From Streptomyces gelaticus (lineage in GTDB: Bacteria; Actinomycetota; Actinomycetes; Streptomycetales; Streptomycetaceae): a stretch of 64,000 bases of DNA. Location of the stretch: assembly GCF_014649535.1 (NCBI RefSeq), contig NZ_BMTF01000007.1:186001-250000 (forward strand), read 5' to 3'. The notes below the pieces were generated by a model. It was not told where the DNA came from and did no database searches. It saw only the letters and a program-made list of their open reading frames with translations. Position numbers and translations under genes: made by a program. Below, one piece after another: positions 32,165 through 40,611 of this stretch. Position 1 is the first letter of the stretch. Every line of letters starts with the position of its first letter.

Positions 32165-33394
32165 TCAGTCCGCGATGCGCTCGAAGACCGCGGCGAGACC
32201 CTGCCCGCCGCCGATGCACATGGTCTCCAGTCCGTACCGGGCCTCCCTGCGGTGCAGCTCACGGGTCAGCGTGGCGAGGATACGGGCGCCGGTGGCGCCG
32301 ACCGGGTGACCGAGGGAGACGCCGGAGCCGTTGACGTTGACGCGCTCCTCGTGGTCCTTCTCGCCGAGGCCCAACTCGCGGGTGCAGGCGAGCACCTGGG
32401 CGGCGAAGGCCTCATTGAGCTCGATCAGGTCGAGGTCGGCGAGGGTGAGCCCGGCGCGGTCGAGGGCGGCCCGGGTCGCCGGGACGGGGCCGATGCCCAT
32501 CGTCGCGGCGGGCACCCCGGCACGAGCGAAGGAGACCAGCCGGACCAGCGGGGTCAGACCGAGGCGTTCGGCGGTGACCGCGCTGGTGACCAGGCAGGCG
32601 GCGGCCGCGTCGTTCTGACCGCTGGCGTTGCCCGCGGTGACGGTCGCCTCCGGGTCGGACTTCGCCATGATCGGGCGCAGCGCTGCGAGTTGTTCGGCGG
32701 TGGTGTCGGGGCGGGGGTGCTCGTCGGCGGTGACGACGTTCTCGCCCTTGCGGGTGCGTACGGTGACGGGGACGGTCTCCGCGGCGTACCGGCCCTCCGC
32801 CATGGCCCGGCCGGCGCGCTGCTGGGAGCGCAGGGCGAGGGCGTCCTGGTCGGCGCGGCTGATGCCGTAGGCGCGCCGGAGGTTCTCGGCGGTCTCGATC
32901 ATGCCGCCCGGCACGGGGTGGTTGACGCCGCCCGCGGTGACCCGGCCGCGGGCCAGCGCGTCGTGGAGCTGGAGGCCGGGGCCCTTGATGCCCCAGCGGC
33001 CCTCGTGCGTGTAGTACGGGGCACCGCTCATCACGTCGACGCCGCCCGCGATCACGACCTCGCTGAAGCCGGCCCGGATCTGCATCGCCGCGTCGAGCAC
33101 GGCCTGGAGGCCCGATCCGCAGCGGCGGTCGACCTGGGAGCCGGTGACGGTCTCGGGCAGTCCGGCGTCCAGCGCCGCGACCCGGCCGATGGCAGGCGCC
33201 TCGGCGGACGGGTAGGAGTGCCCCAGGATCACCTCGTCGACGGCGGAGGGGTCGATTCCGGTACGGGCCACGATCTCGGCGATGACACGTGCGGCGAGCG
33301 CGGCCGGCGTCTGCTGTGCGAACACTCCGCCGAAGCGGCCGATGGGAGTGCGCAGTGGTTCACAGATGACGACATCGAGCTGCTGATCGGGCAC
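32165..33394 (-). CDS. Acetyl-CoA acyltransferase (thiolase; 3-oxoadipyl-CoA thiolase-like)
   Basis: A 409-residue degradative thiolase. The nucleophilic Cys lies in DRRCGSGLQAVLDA near residue 90, the catalytic His in NGSGVSLGHPVGATGARI, and the second Cys in METMCIGGGQGLA-type sequence at the C terminus (ETMCIGGGQG). GTG 33394 follows GAAAGG. Remnants of a LysR regulator and a CoA-transferase subunit plus a 3-hydroxyacyl-CoA dehydrogenase next door suggest that it came from an aromatic or dicarboxylate CoA-thioester pathway (beta-ketoadipate-like). Confidence 0.87.
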   Translation of the reverse strand: MPDQQLDVVICEPLRTPIGRFGGVFAQQTPAALAARVIAEIVARTGIDPSAVDEVILGHSYPSAEAPAIGRVAALDAGLPETVTGSQVDRRCGSGLQAVLDAAMQIRAGFSEVVIAGGVDVMSGAPYYTHEGRWGIKGPGLQLHDALARGRVTAGGVNHPVPGGMIETAENLRRAYGISRADQDALALRSQQRAGRAMAEGRYAAETVPVTVRTRKGENVVTADEHPRPDTTAEQLAALRPIMAKSDPEATVTAGNASGQNDAAAACLVTSAVTAERLGLTPLVRLVSFARAGVPAATMGIGPVPATRAALDRAGLTLADLDLIELNEAFAAQVLACTRELGLGEKDHEERVNVNGSGVSLGHPVGATGARILATLTRELHRREARYGLETMCIGGGQGLAAVFERIAD

Positions 33395-33456
33395 GATGTG
33401 ACCTTTCGGAGACGAGTGGCGTGTGCCGCCGACCCTTGCACCCGGCGACTGAGCCG

Positions 33457-33464
33457 GTCCAATA
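33457..33464 (-). promoter_or_regulatory. TATTGGAC element upstream of the thiolase gene
   Basis: The 8-mer TATTGGAC reads on the minus strand 62 bp upstream of the thiolase start. The same 8-mer reads on the plus strand at 33736-33743, on the other side of the LysR remnant. Confidence 0.35.
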
Positions 33465-33470
33465 TCCAGT

Positions 33471-33680
33471 TCACCCTGGTTCAAGACGTGGCGCGTCTCG
33501 ATTCCCGCTCGCGGAGGTTCGGCTCCCGGCCGGGCCCGGGGGCGTGGGCAGGGCCTCCTCCGCCACCGCGAGCACCGCCCGCAACGCGGCGGAGGCGGCA
33601 CGCCAGGCCAGCGCCGCCCGGAGCCGGATCGGCGGCTCCTCGGCCACGGCGACGAACGCGGTCAGGTGACGCAGCTCCAT
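33471..33680 (-). pseudogene. LysR-family regulator with in-frame internal deletion
   Basis: The 69-codon frame starts as a LysR protein (MELRHLTAFVAVAEE) and after 15 residues jumps to what looks like the C terminus of one (ALAWRAASAALRAVLAVAEE, ALPTP). About 230 residues including the HTH are absent. It sits where a LysR regulator of the adjacent thioester pathway would be expected. Confidence 0.6.
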
Positions 33681-33735
33681 GCACGTCCCTTGTGCCGATT
33701 CATTGCTCAGGTGTCTTGATCCGACCTTAATTTGG

Positions 33736-33743
33736 TATTGGAC
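33736..33743 (+). promoter_or_regulatory. TATTGGAC element upstream of the CoA-transferase remnant
   Basis: Plus-strand copy of the 8-mer also found before the thiolase gene. It overlaps the inverted repeat ATTG-N5-CAAT (33737-33749), the size of a LysR half-site pair. Confidence 0.35.
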
Positions 33744-33813
33744 AGCAATCAATAGCCGCTGACACGGTGGGGCGACGCGCATCCAGGACGCGCCCGCAGA
33801 GCCGGAGGAGCAC

Positions 33814-34219
33814 CGTGGCCACGACTGACCGGAAAGACAGGACGATGTCGTCGAAGTGATGGCCGACTCCCGTGAGGTCTTCGTCGTGATGCGCCGCCAC
33901 AACCCGCGTTCCTTCACCGGGACCCTCGACTTCTGCACCACCCCCGGCCCCGACCGGGTGCCGGCCGAGGGCATCCGGCCGCTGGGCGCCGGCCGTCACC
34001 CGGGTCATCACCGAGCCGGGCATCCTGGCCCGTGGGGGCGTCGGCGAGGAGCTGAGACCGGTCGCCGTCCACCCCGGTGTCACGGTCGAGCAGGTACGGG
34101 CGGCCACCGGCCGGGACCTGGAGGTGGCCGGCACGGCCGGGACCGTTCCGCCGCCGACCGGGGCCGAACTCCGGCTGCTGCGTGAGGACATGGACCCGCA
34201 GCGCGTCTATCTTCGCTGA
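33814..34219 (+). pseudogene. CoA-transferase beta subunit, deleted and frameshifted
   Basis: After a possible GTG start (33814), one frame carries DDVVEVMADSREVFVVMRRH and RSFTGTLDFCTTPG; near 33985-33990 it must shift to continue VTRVITEPGILARGG...VTVEQVRAATGRDLEVAG and end DPQRVYLR at 34219. These are C-terminal motifs of CoA-transferase beta subunits (PcaJ/ScoB type). The alpha subunit and the catalytic Glu region are missing. Confidence 0.7.
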
Positions 34220-34287
34220 GACCGATCATGTCACGGCCGTCCGCCCGGACGGATCGCTTGTCACACCCCGAGAGGACCGCAACCGCC

Positions 34288-35847
34288 ATGCGTATCAGGA
34301 TCGTCGGCGCCGGGGCCATGGGCCGCGGCATCGCCCAGTGGGCGGCCACCGCCGGACACACCGTCGAGCTGGGCGACGTGCGCACGGAGGCCGTGACGGC
34401 CGCCGTGGAATTCGTACGGTCCATGCTCGAACGGGCCGTCCAGAAGGGCCGGATGTCCGACGGGGACCGGGCCGCCGCCCTGGAGCGGCTGGTCCCGCTC
34501 GACGACCCGTGGGCCGAGGGCCCGCACGTCGAACTGGTCATCGAGGCGGTGCGGGAGGACCTCGGCACCAAGACGGAGGTCTTCGGCAGGCTGGAGCGGG
34601 CACTGCCCGCCACGGCCGTCTTCGCGACGAACACCTCGTCCTTGTCGGTCACCCGGATCGCCGCGGCGCTGGAGGACCCGACGCGTCTGGCCGGGCTGCA
34701 CTTCTTCAATCCGGTACCGCTGATGAAGATCGTCGAGATCGTGCCCGGCGCGGCCACCCGCCCGGAGATCCCGCCGGCCCTCACCGCGCTCGTCGAGAGC
34801 TGTGGCCACCGCGCGGTCACCGTCGCCGACACCCCCGGCTTCCTGGTCAACCACGCCGGGCGCGGGCTGGTGACCGAGGCGCTCGCGCTGCTGGAGGAGA
34901 CGGTCGGCGACCCGGCGGACATCGACCGGATCGCCCGCGACGTACTGGGCCTGCGGATGGGCCCGTTCGAGCTGATGGACCTCACCGGGCTGGATGTCAC
35001 GGCCGCGGTGATCGACTCGATCTGGCAGGGCTTCCGGTACGCGGACCGGCTCCGCCCCTCCTTTCTCACCCCGAACCGGGTGGCCGCCGGGCTGCACGGC
35101 CGCAAGACCGGGCGCGGCTGGTACGCGTACGGTCCCGAGGCGCCCGCCCCCGCTCCGGAGCCGCCGGTCACCGGCGACGCGGACCGTCCGGTGTTCGTCC
35201 ACGCCGTCCCGGGGCAGGACCGGGACGCGGCCGCGCTGCGGGCCGCCCTGACCGCCGCGGGCGCCGTCGTCGAGACCGGCACCGGCCCGTCCGACGAGGC
35301 CTTGGTGCTCGTTCCGGTCTGGGGCACCGCGGTCGCCGAGGCGGTCGCCGGGCACGGCTTGCCCCCGGGGCGCACCTTCGGTGTGGACCCGCTGCCCGCG
35401 GCCGGCCGCCGCCGGGTGCTGGCCGTGACACCGGCGGCGGACCCGGCGGCCGCGCGCGACGCCCGCGCGGTGCTGGCCCGCACGGCACAGGGCGACGAGC
35501 CGTGGGCGGTCTCGGTGGTGCGGGACACCGCGGGTTCGGTCGCGCAGCGGCTGCTCGCCTCGATCGTGTCGGTCGCGGCGGGGATCGCGGAGCGCTCCAT
35601 CGCCTCCCCCGCCGATATCGATCTGGCCGTCACCGCCGGGCTCGGCTACCCCGTCGGCCCGCTGGCCTGGGGCGACCGGATCGGTGCGGACCGGATGCTG
35701 GAGCTGCACCGGGCCCTGCACCGCACCACGGGCGATCCGCGCCACCGCCCGAGCCGCTGGGTCACCGAGCGCGCCCAGCTCTCTCTCGCGCTGACGGACC
35801 CGGGCACGTCGCCCGCCGACTGCGCGGCCGGCGCCGTGTCCTCGTAG
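34288..35847 (+). CDS. 3-hydroxyacyl-CoA dehydrogenase
   Basis: A 519-residue NAD-dependent enzyme. N-terminal Rossmann domain with VGAGAMGRGIAQWAA; catalytic region with NTSSLSVTRIA and the His in GLHFFNPVPLMKIVEIV; then two 3HCDH C-terminal domains (about 187-285 and a second copy about 400-500, ADIDLAVTAGLGYPVGPLAWGD). The duplicated C-terminal domain fits the PaaH/PaaC-like group. ATG 34288 follows AGAGGACC. With the thiolase it would complete a beta-oxidation-like chain. Confidence 0.88.
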   Translation: MRIRIVGAGAMGRGIAQWAATAGHTVELGDVRTEAVTAAVEFVRSMLERAVQKGRMSDGDRAAALERLVPLDDPWAEGPHVELVIEAVREDLGTKTEVFGRLERALPATAVFATNTSSLSVTRIAAALEDPTRLAGLHFFNPVPLMKIVEIVPGAATRPEIPPALTALVESCGHRAVTVADTPGFLVNHAGRGLVTEALALLEETVGDPADIDRIARDVLGLRMGPFELMDLTGLDVTAAVIDSIWQGFRYADRLRPSFLTPNRVAAGLHGRKTGRGWYAYGPEAPAPAPEPPVTGDADRPVFVHAVPGQDRDAAALRAALTAAGAVVETGTGPSDEALVLVPVWGTAVAEAVAGHGLPPGRTFGVDPLPAAGRRRVLAVTPAADPAAARDARAVLARTAQGDEPWAVSVVRDTAGSVAQRLLASIVSVAAGIAERSIASPADIDLAVTAGLGYPVGPLAWGDRIGADRMLELHRALHRTTGDPRHRPSRWVTERAQLSLALTDPGTSPADCAAGAVSS

Positions 35848-35956
35848 CAGCGAGGCGGGGGTGCTGCCGGCCGCCGCGGCACCCCCGTCCGCGCCCGTCC
35901 CGGCGGATGTCCGTTTCGTACAAGACCCGGGCCGGGGCCCGGCATACGGTCGAGCC

Positions 35957-36349
35957 ATGACTCCACGAATGGACGCGGTCGGCATCGTCACCGCGGATCT
36001 GGCCGCATCGCTCACCTTCTACCGCCGGCTCGGTCTCGACATCCCCGCCGGTGCGGAATCCGCACCCCATGTCGAAGTGACGCTCCCGGGCGGGCAGCGG
36101 CTGCTCTGGGACACCGAGGAGGTCATCCGCTCCTTCGACCCCGGATGGACCGCGCCGGCCGGCGGGGACCGCCTCGCGCTCGCCTTCCTGTGCGACAGTC
36201 CGGCGGAGGTGGACGCGGTGTACGAGGACCTGACCGGCGCGGGGTACCGGGGACATCTGAAGCCGTGGGACGCGGTGTGGGGGCAGCGTTACGCGACGGT
36301 CCTCGACCCGGACGGCTGCGCGGTGTCCCTGTTCGCAGCCAACGGCTGA
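35957..36349 (+). CDS. Glyoxalase/VOC family protein
   Basis: A 130-residue protein with the paired beta-alpha-beta-beta-beta modules of the VOC superfamily: VGIVTADLAASLTFYRRLGL at the start and YATVLDPDGCAVSLFA at the end. One metal-ligand Glu position is visible near the end of the first module (HVEVTLPGG). The substrate cannot be predicted. It converges on the AraC gene with a 16-bp gap. Confidence 0.85.
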   Translation: MTPRMDAVGIVTADLAASLTFYRRLGLDIPAGAESAPHVEVTLPGGQRLLWDTEEVIRSFDPGWTAPAGGDRLALAFLCDSPAEVDAVYEDLTGAGYRGHLKPWDAVWGQRYATVLDPDGCAVSLFAANG

Positions 36350-36365
36350 GGTCCGGCGCGCACGG

Positions 36366-37061
36366 CTACCGGCCGAGGTAGGCGGTCAGGGTGGTCCCGG
36401 CCAGGTCGCGCATCTCCCGGGCGAGATGGGCCTGGTCGGTGCAGCCCGCCCGGGCCGCCGCCTCGGCGTACGGCGTCCCGGACCGGGCGAGGGCGAGCGC
36501 GCGCTGGAGCCGCAGGACCCGGGCGAGCGTCTTGGGCCCGTAGCCGAAGGCCGCGAGCGAACGACGGTGCAGCTGGCGGGCGCCGAGGCCGGCCCGGTGC
36601 GCGGTGTCCGCGACGGACAGCCCGGTGCCGAGCCGCTCCGCGACGTACCGCATCAGCGGGTCCGGCGGTGCGCAGCCGGCCGCCAGGCGCAGCGCGACGT
36701 TCTCCAGCGCGGCGGCCGGGTCGGGGGCTTCGGCGAGACGCTCGGTGAGCAGGCGGACCCGGCCCGCGGGCCACAGGTCCGCGAGCTCGACGCGCCGGTC
36801 GCGCAGCTCGTGCGCCGGCACACCGAGCAGCGCGGGGGCCGTGCCGGGTGCGAAGCGGATGCCGGCGCACTGCCCGCCGGGCGGGGCGGAGGGCGTCGTG
36901 GCACGGGTGTCGGGGCCCGCGACGAGCAGCCCGCCGCCGATCCAGAGCAGGTCCATGCATCCGTCCGGCAGCACCGGATGGACCGCACCCCGCGGCACGC
37001 TCAGTGTCCACACGATCGCACCGTCGAACCGCGACGTCCGCTCTTCGTACCTGTCGCCCAT
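36366..37061 (-). CDS. AraC-family regulator
   Basis: 231 residues. The N-terminal part resembles the DUF6597/cupin-like domain found in this subgroup (HPVLPDGCMDLLWIGG); the C terminus is an AraC HTH (ADTAHRAGLGARQLHRRSLA, then YAEAAARAGCTDQAHLAREM). ATG 37061 was chosen over 37145, which would overlap the divergent gene. The target is unknown. Confidence 0.82.
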   Translation of the reverse strand: MGDRYEERTSRFDGAIVWTLSVPRGAVHPVLPDGCMDLLWIGGGLLVAGPDTRATTPSAPPGGQCAGIRFAPGTAPALLGVPAHELRDRRVELADLWPAGRVRLLTERLAEAPDPAAALENVALRLAAGCAPPDPLMRYVAERLGTGLSVADTAHRAGLGARQLHRRSLAAFGYGPKTLARVLRLQRALALARSGTPYAEAAARAGCTDQAHLAREMRDLAGTTLTAYLGR

Positions 37062-37113
37062 GGCCCACACGCTAATCTCGTCGGCGAACGGAATCGGCTT
37101 CCCGGGGGCGGTC

Positions 37114-37503
37114 ATGACGGCACTGATGGAGTTCACCACCGACAACGGCGCGACCGTGACCGTCGAGGTCGACCGTCACACCCAGGGCGCACAGCTGGTC
37201 GCGCTGGGCGACGACAACACCCTGGCCAGAGCCGGGCGCACCTTCGGCAGCGCGCTCACGGGAATCCGGTCGGCGGCCGAGTCCGCCCTCGCGGTGTTCC
37301 GGGACGGCGCCCTGAAGCCGGACGGTGTGGAGCTCGAATTCGGGGTGAAGATCACTGCGGAGGCCGGGGCCGTGATCGCGAAGAGCGCGGTCGAGGGTCA
37401 TATGGTGGTCAAGCTCTCCTGGTCCCCCGGCGCGACTCCGGCGGTACCTGCGGCTGCGGCGGAACCGACCGATCCGGCACCCGCTCCCGCGCCCGCCCCC
37501 TGA
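37114..37503 (+). CDS. CU044_2847 (Trypco1-like) family protein
   Basis: 129 residues: a beta-rich core (TTDNGATVTVEVD, VELEFGVKITAEAGAVIAKS, VVKLSWSPG) and an Ala/Pro-rich tail. This matches the small family found near trypsin-like proteases and NTPases in actinobacterial conflict-type loci. Here no such protease or NTPase is adjacent, so it is an orphan copy. ATG 37114 follows GGGGGCGG. Confidence 0.75.
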   Translation: MTALMEFTTDNGATVTVEVDRHTQGAQLVALGDDNTLARAGRTFGSALTGIRSAAESALAVFRDGALKPDGVELEFGVKITAEAGAVIAKSAVEGHMVVKLSWSPGATPAVPAAAAEPTDPAPAPAPAP

Positions 37504-37510
37504 GCACCGC

Positions 37511-38674
37511 TCAGTCGCCGGACTCGTCGTCCTGCTGGTCCGGGTTCGGCTTGTCCGGCTCCTTGTCGCGGCTCGGCTGGAGCCTGGACTTCACATCGTC
37601 CGGCGGCAGGAACTTCGACCAGCGCTCGGGGAATTCGGACGGCATGTAGGGGCTCTCGCCGTCGTCGCCCTCTTCGTCGTGGTTCCCCGCCTGTGTCCGG
37701 GCGACGAACTCGGCCGCCTGGGCCGCCCGTACCCGGTCGTTGGCCGCGCGGGCGGCGGCCGTCGCCAGCGAGGGCCACACCCGGTCGATGGCCGCGTTCA
37801 CCGCCGCTCCCACCAGCACCGCGAACGCGGAGATGCCGATCCACAGCAGAACGGCGATCGGGGCGGCCAACGAGCCGTAGATCGTGGGCCCCTCGACCGT
37901 ACTGGTGAGGTAGATCCGCAGCAGGAAGCTGCCGAGCACCCACATCGCGAGCGCCACCAGCGCCCCGGGCATGTCCTCGATCCAGGGCGAGCGGACCGGT
38001 ACGGACACGTGGTAGAGCGTGGTCAGGAACGCGATCGACAGCAGGATCACCAGCGGCCAGTACAGGACGCTTATGAGCTCGGTGCCCCACGGGACGAACT
38101 CCACGACCCGGTCCGGGCCGACGACGAGCAGCGGCAGCACCACGGAACCGAGCAGCAGCGCGACGACGTACAGCAGGAAGGAGAGCAGCCGCGTCTTGAC
38201 GATCCCGCGCTGGCCGTCGAGGCCGTACATCACGGTGATCGTGTCGATGAAGACATTGACCGCGCGGGAGCCGGACCAGAGCGCGATCGCGAAGCCGATC
38301 GAGATGACATCGGGCCGGGCGCCGGTGGTGACGTCCGCCAGGAGGGGCTTGGCGAAGTCGTTGACACCCCGCTCGCTGAGCACGGTCTGCGCGGCACTGA
38401 GGATATTGCGCTCGATGGAGGCGACGGTGGTGGTGCTGGTCCACTCGTCGACGTATCCGAGCAGCCCGATCAGACCGAGGAGCAGGGGCGGCAGGGACAG
38501 CAGGGTGAAGAACGCCGCCTCGGCGGCGAGCCCGAGGATGCGGTACTCCATGCACGAGTTGACGGTGTCCTTGAGCAACTGCCAGGCCATCTGCCGCTTG
38601 GATACGTTGCGGTAGAGGACTCGGGCCCGGTGGAGCCGACCCGGCCGCTCGGGTGTTTCGTTTGCTGCCTGCAC
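37511..38674 (-). CDS. YihY/virulence factor BrkB family membrane protein
   Basis: 387 residues with about six membrane segments between residues 45 and 285 (for example GLAAEAAFFTLLSLPPLLLG and LLYVVALLLGSVVLPLLVVG) and an acidic cytoplasmic tail after residue 310 (NHDEEGDDGES; PDQQDDESGD). The family is of uncertain function; some members were misannotated as RNase BN. The GTG at 38674 leaves only 17 bp to the divergent AidB-like gene. A start at Met29 (38590) would leave 101 bp and is a fair alternative. Confidence 0.82.
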   Translation of the reverse strand: MQAANETPERPGRLHRARVLYRNVSKRQMAWQLLKDTVNSCMEYRILGLAAEAAFFTLLSLPPLLLGLIGLLGYVDEWTSTTTVASIERNILSAAQTVLSERGVNDFAKPLLADVTTGARPDVISIGFAIALWSGSRAVNVFIDTITVMYGLDGQRGIVKTRLLSFLLYVVALLLGSVVLPLLVVGPDRVVEFVPWGTELISVLYWPLVILLSIAFLTTLYHVSVPVRSPWIEDMPGALVALAMWVLGSFLLRIYLTSTVEGPTIYGSLAAPIAVLLWIGISAFAVLVGAAVNAAIDRVWPSLATAAARAANDRVRAAQAAEFVARTQAGNHDEEGDDGESPYMPSEFPERWSKFLPPDDVKSRLQPSRDKEPDKPNPDQQDDESGD

Positions 38675-38691
38675 GTCCTTACCGTATCGGC

Positions 38692-40329
38692 ATGGCAGCC
38701 ACCACCCACACTGTGTCCAACCAGGTACCGCCGCTGACCGGCTACGACGTCTTCGCCACCGACCGGGCGCTCACCGAGGCGGTGCAACGTCACACGTCTC
38801 CCGAACTCCTGGCCGAAGTCCGGGGCGAACTCGGCGAGCTGGGCCGGTCCGCCGGCTCCGCGCAGGTGCAGGAGTGGGGCGCGCAGGCGAACGGGTACCC
38901 GCCGGTACTGCGTACCCACGACCGCTACGGCCACCGCATCGACGAGGTCGAGTTCCACCCGGCCTGGCACCGGCTGCTCGGCCACGCGGTCACCGCGGGC
39001 CTGACCGGCGCCTGGGGCCGGTCGGGCGGCCATGTGCGGCGGGCGGCCGGCTTCCTGGTGTGGACGCAGGCCGAAGCGGGGAACGGCTGCCCGCTGTCGA
39101 TGACGCACGCGGCGGTGCCCGCGCTGCGCACCGATCCGGCGCTGGCCGCCGAGTGGGAGCCGCTGCTCACCTCGACCGTGTACGAGCGCAGGCTGCTGCC
39201 CCCCGCGCGGAAGGCCGGGGTGCTCTTCGGGATGGGGATGACGGAGAAGCAGGGCGGCACGGACGTACGGTCGAACACGACCCGCGCCGAACCGCTGGCC
39301 GCGGAGGGCGAGTATCTGCTCACCGGGCACAAGTGGTTCTGCTCGGCGCCGATGTCCGACGGCTTCCTGGTGCTGGCGCAGGCGCCGGGCGGCCTGACGT
39401 GCTTTCTGCTGCCCCGGGTGCTGCCCGACGGCGCCCGCAACACCTTTGCGATCCAGCGGCTCAAGGACAAGCTGGGAAACCGGTCGAACGCTTCGGCCGA
39501 GGTCGAGTTCGACGGCACGTGGGCGCGCCGGGTCGGAGAGGAGGGGCGCGGGGTGCGCACCATCATCGGGATGGTGGCGGCGACCCGGCTGGACTGCGTG
39601 GTGGGCTCGGCGGCGCTGATGCGGCAGGCGGTGGCGCAGGCGATCCACCACTGCACGTACCGCAGCGCGTTCGGCGGGGTGCTGATCGAGAAGCCGCTGA
39701 TGCGCAATGTGCTGGCCGATCTGGCGCTGGAGTCGGAGGCCGCGACGGTGCTGGCGATGCGGCTGGCGGCGGCGTACGACGACGGCTCGGAGAGCGAGCA
39801 GGCCTTCCTGCGGATCGCGGTGCCCGCGGCGAAGTACTGGGTGGCCAAGCGGTGCACCGCGCTGGTGGCCGAGGCGCTGGAGTGTCTCGGCGGCAACGGC
39901 TATGTGGAGGAGTCCGGGATGCCCCGGCTGCTGCGCGAGGCCCCGCTCAATTCGATCTGGGAGGGCTCGGGCAATGTGCAGGCGCTGGACGTACTGCGGG
40001 CGCTGCGACGTGAGCCGATGGCGCTGAACGCGTTCCTCCAGGAGGTCGGCAAGGCACGCGGGGCCGATCACCGGCTGGACGGGGCGATCAAGGACATGCT
40101 GACGGAGCTCGCCGATCTGGACGGGATCGAGGCGCGGGCCCGCCGGCTGGTCGAGCGGATGGCGCTGGTGCTCCAGAGTTCGCTGCTGGTGCGGTGGGCG
40201 CCGCCGGAGGTGGCCGACGCGTTCTGCGCGTCACGGCTGGGCGGGGACCGGGGCGCGACGTTCGGAACGCTGCCGCACAGTCTCGATCTGACCTCGATCG
40301 TCGAACGGGCGCGGCCCGTCGCGGAGTAG
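38692..40329 (+). CDS. AidB-like acyl-CoA dehydrogenase family protein
   Basis: 545 residues. The acyl-CoA dehydrogenase fold is seen from GMGMTEKQGGTDVRSNTTRA (FAD/substrate loop) through KWFCSAPMSDGFLVLAQ to LECLGGNGYVEESGMPRL and the IWEGSGNVQALDVLR segment. The extra N-terminal domain (1-180) and the C-terminal helical extension match AidB/DR-type members, which protect DNA from alkylation in E. coli; dehydrogenase activity is uncertain. The ATG is 18 bp from the predicted divergent start, so the message may be nearly leaderless. Confidence 0.85.
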   Translation: MAATTHTVSNQVPPLTGYDVFATDRALTEAVQRHTSPELLAEVRGELGELGRSAGSAQVQEWGAQANGYPPVLRTHDRYGHRIDEVEFHPAWHRLLGHAVTAGLTGAWGRSGGHVRRAAGFLVWTQAEAGNGCPLSMTHAAVPALRTDPALAAEWEPLLTSTVYERRLLPPARKAGVLFGMGMTEKQGGTDVRSNTTRAEPLAAEGEYLLTGHKWFCSAPMSDGFLVLAQAPGGLTCFLLPRVLPDGARNTFAIQRLKDKLGNRSNASAEVEFDGTWARRVGEEGRGVRTIIGMVAATRLDCVVGSAALMRQAVAQAIHHCTYRSAFGGVLIEKPLMRNVLADLALESEAATVLAMRLAAAYDDGSESEQAFLRIAVPAAKYWVAKRCTALVAEALECLGGNGYVEESGMPRLLREAPLNSIWEGSGNVQALDVLRALRREPMALNAFLQEVGKARGADHRLDGAIKDMLTELADLDGIEARARRLVERMALVLQSSLLVRWAPPEVADAFCASRLGGDRGATFGTLPHSLDLTSIVERARPVAE

Positions 40330-40352
40330 GGCCTGCCCGCCGGACAGGCCCT
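40328..40352 (+). terminator. Hairpin overlapping the AidB-like stop codon
   Basis: AGGGCCTG (40328-40335) pairs with CAGGCCCT (40345-40352); 8-bp stem with a 9-nt loop. Confidence 0.5.
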
Positions 40353-40381
40353 GACGGGCCCCTCCTCGCGGGAACAGCAAC

Positions 40382-40417
40382 GGAGGGTGGTGCTGCGCCG
40401 ACACGGCACCACCCTCC
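40382..40417. terminator. Second hairpin in the AidB-regulator gap
   Basis: GGAGGGTGGTGC (40382-40393) pairs perfectly with 40406-40417; 12-bp stem with a 12-nt loop. It may back up the first terminator, or act in the leader of the following gene. Confidence 0.6.
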
Positions 40418-40504
40418 TTGCTCTGCACACCGGACAGTGGGGCACTGGCTCCGCCGCGCGGTGTTGCACCACTCTCGTACGGACCCCCACCTCTTCGCCA
40501 GAGT

Positions 40505-40520
40505 TGCAAAGGGTTGCAAC
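40505..40520. promoter_or_regulatory. Tandem TTGCAA palindromes spaced 10 bp
   Basis: TTGCAA at 40505-40510 and again at 40515-40520, i.e. on the same helix face, 92 bp upstream of the GAF regulator. Symmetric around 40512, this looks like an operator. Confidence 0.45.
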
Positions 40521-40611
40521 GATTGTGCGGAGTGTGCGGTGCCGGGCTTCTCGCAGCGGCAGGATGGGGCCCGTGGATCGTCGAGTCGGCCTGGCGTGGG
40601 GGGAATCGAGA

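Noticed and set aside
37500-37514. CTGAGC-ACC-GCTCAG hairpin between convergent stops
   Set aside because: Only 6 bp and overlapping both stop codons; too weak to list as a terminator.
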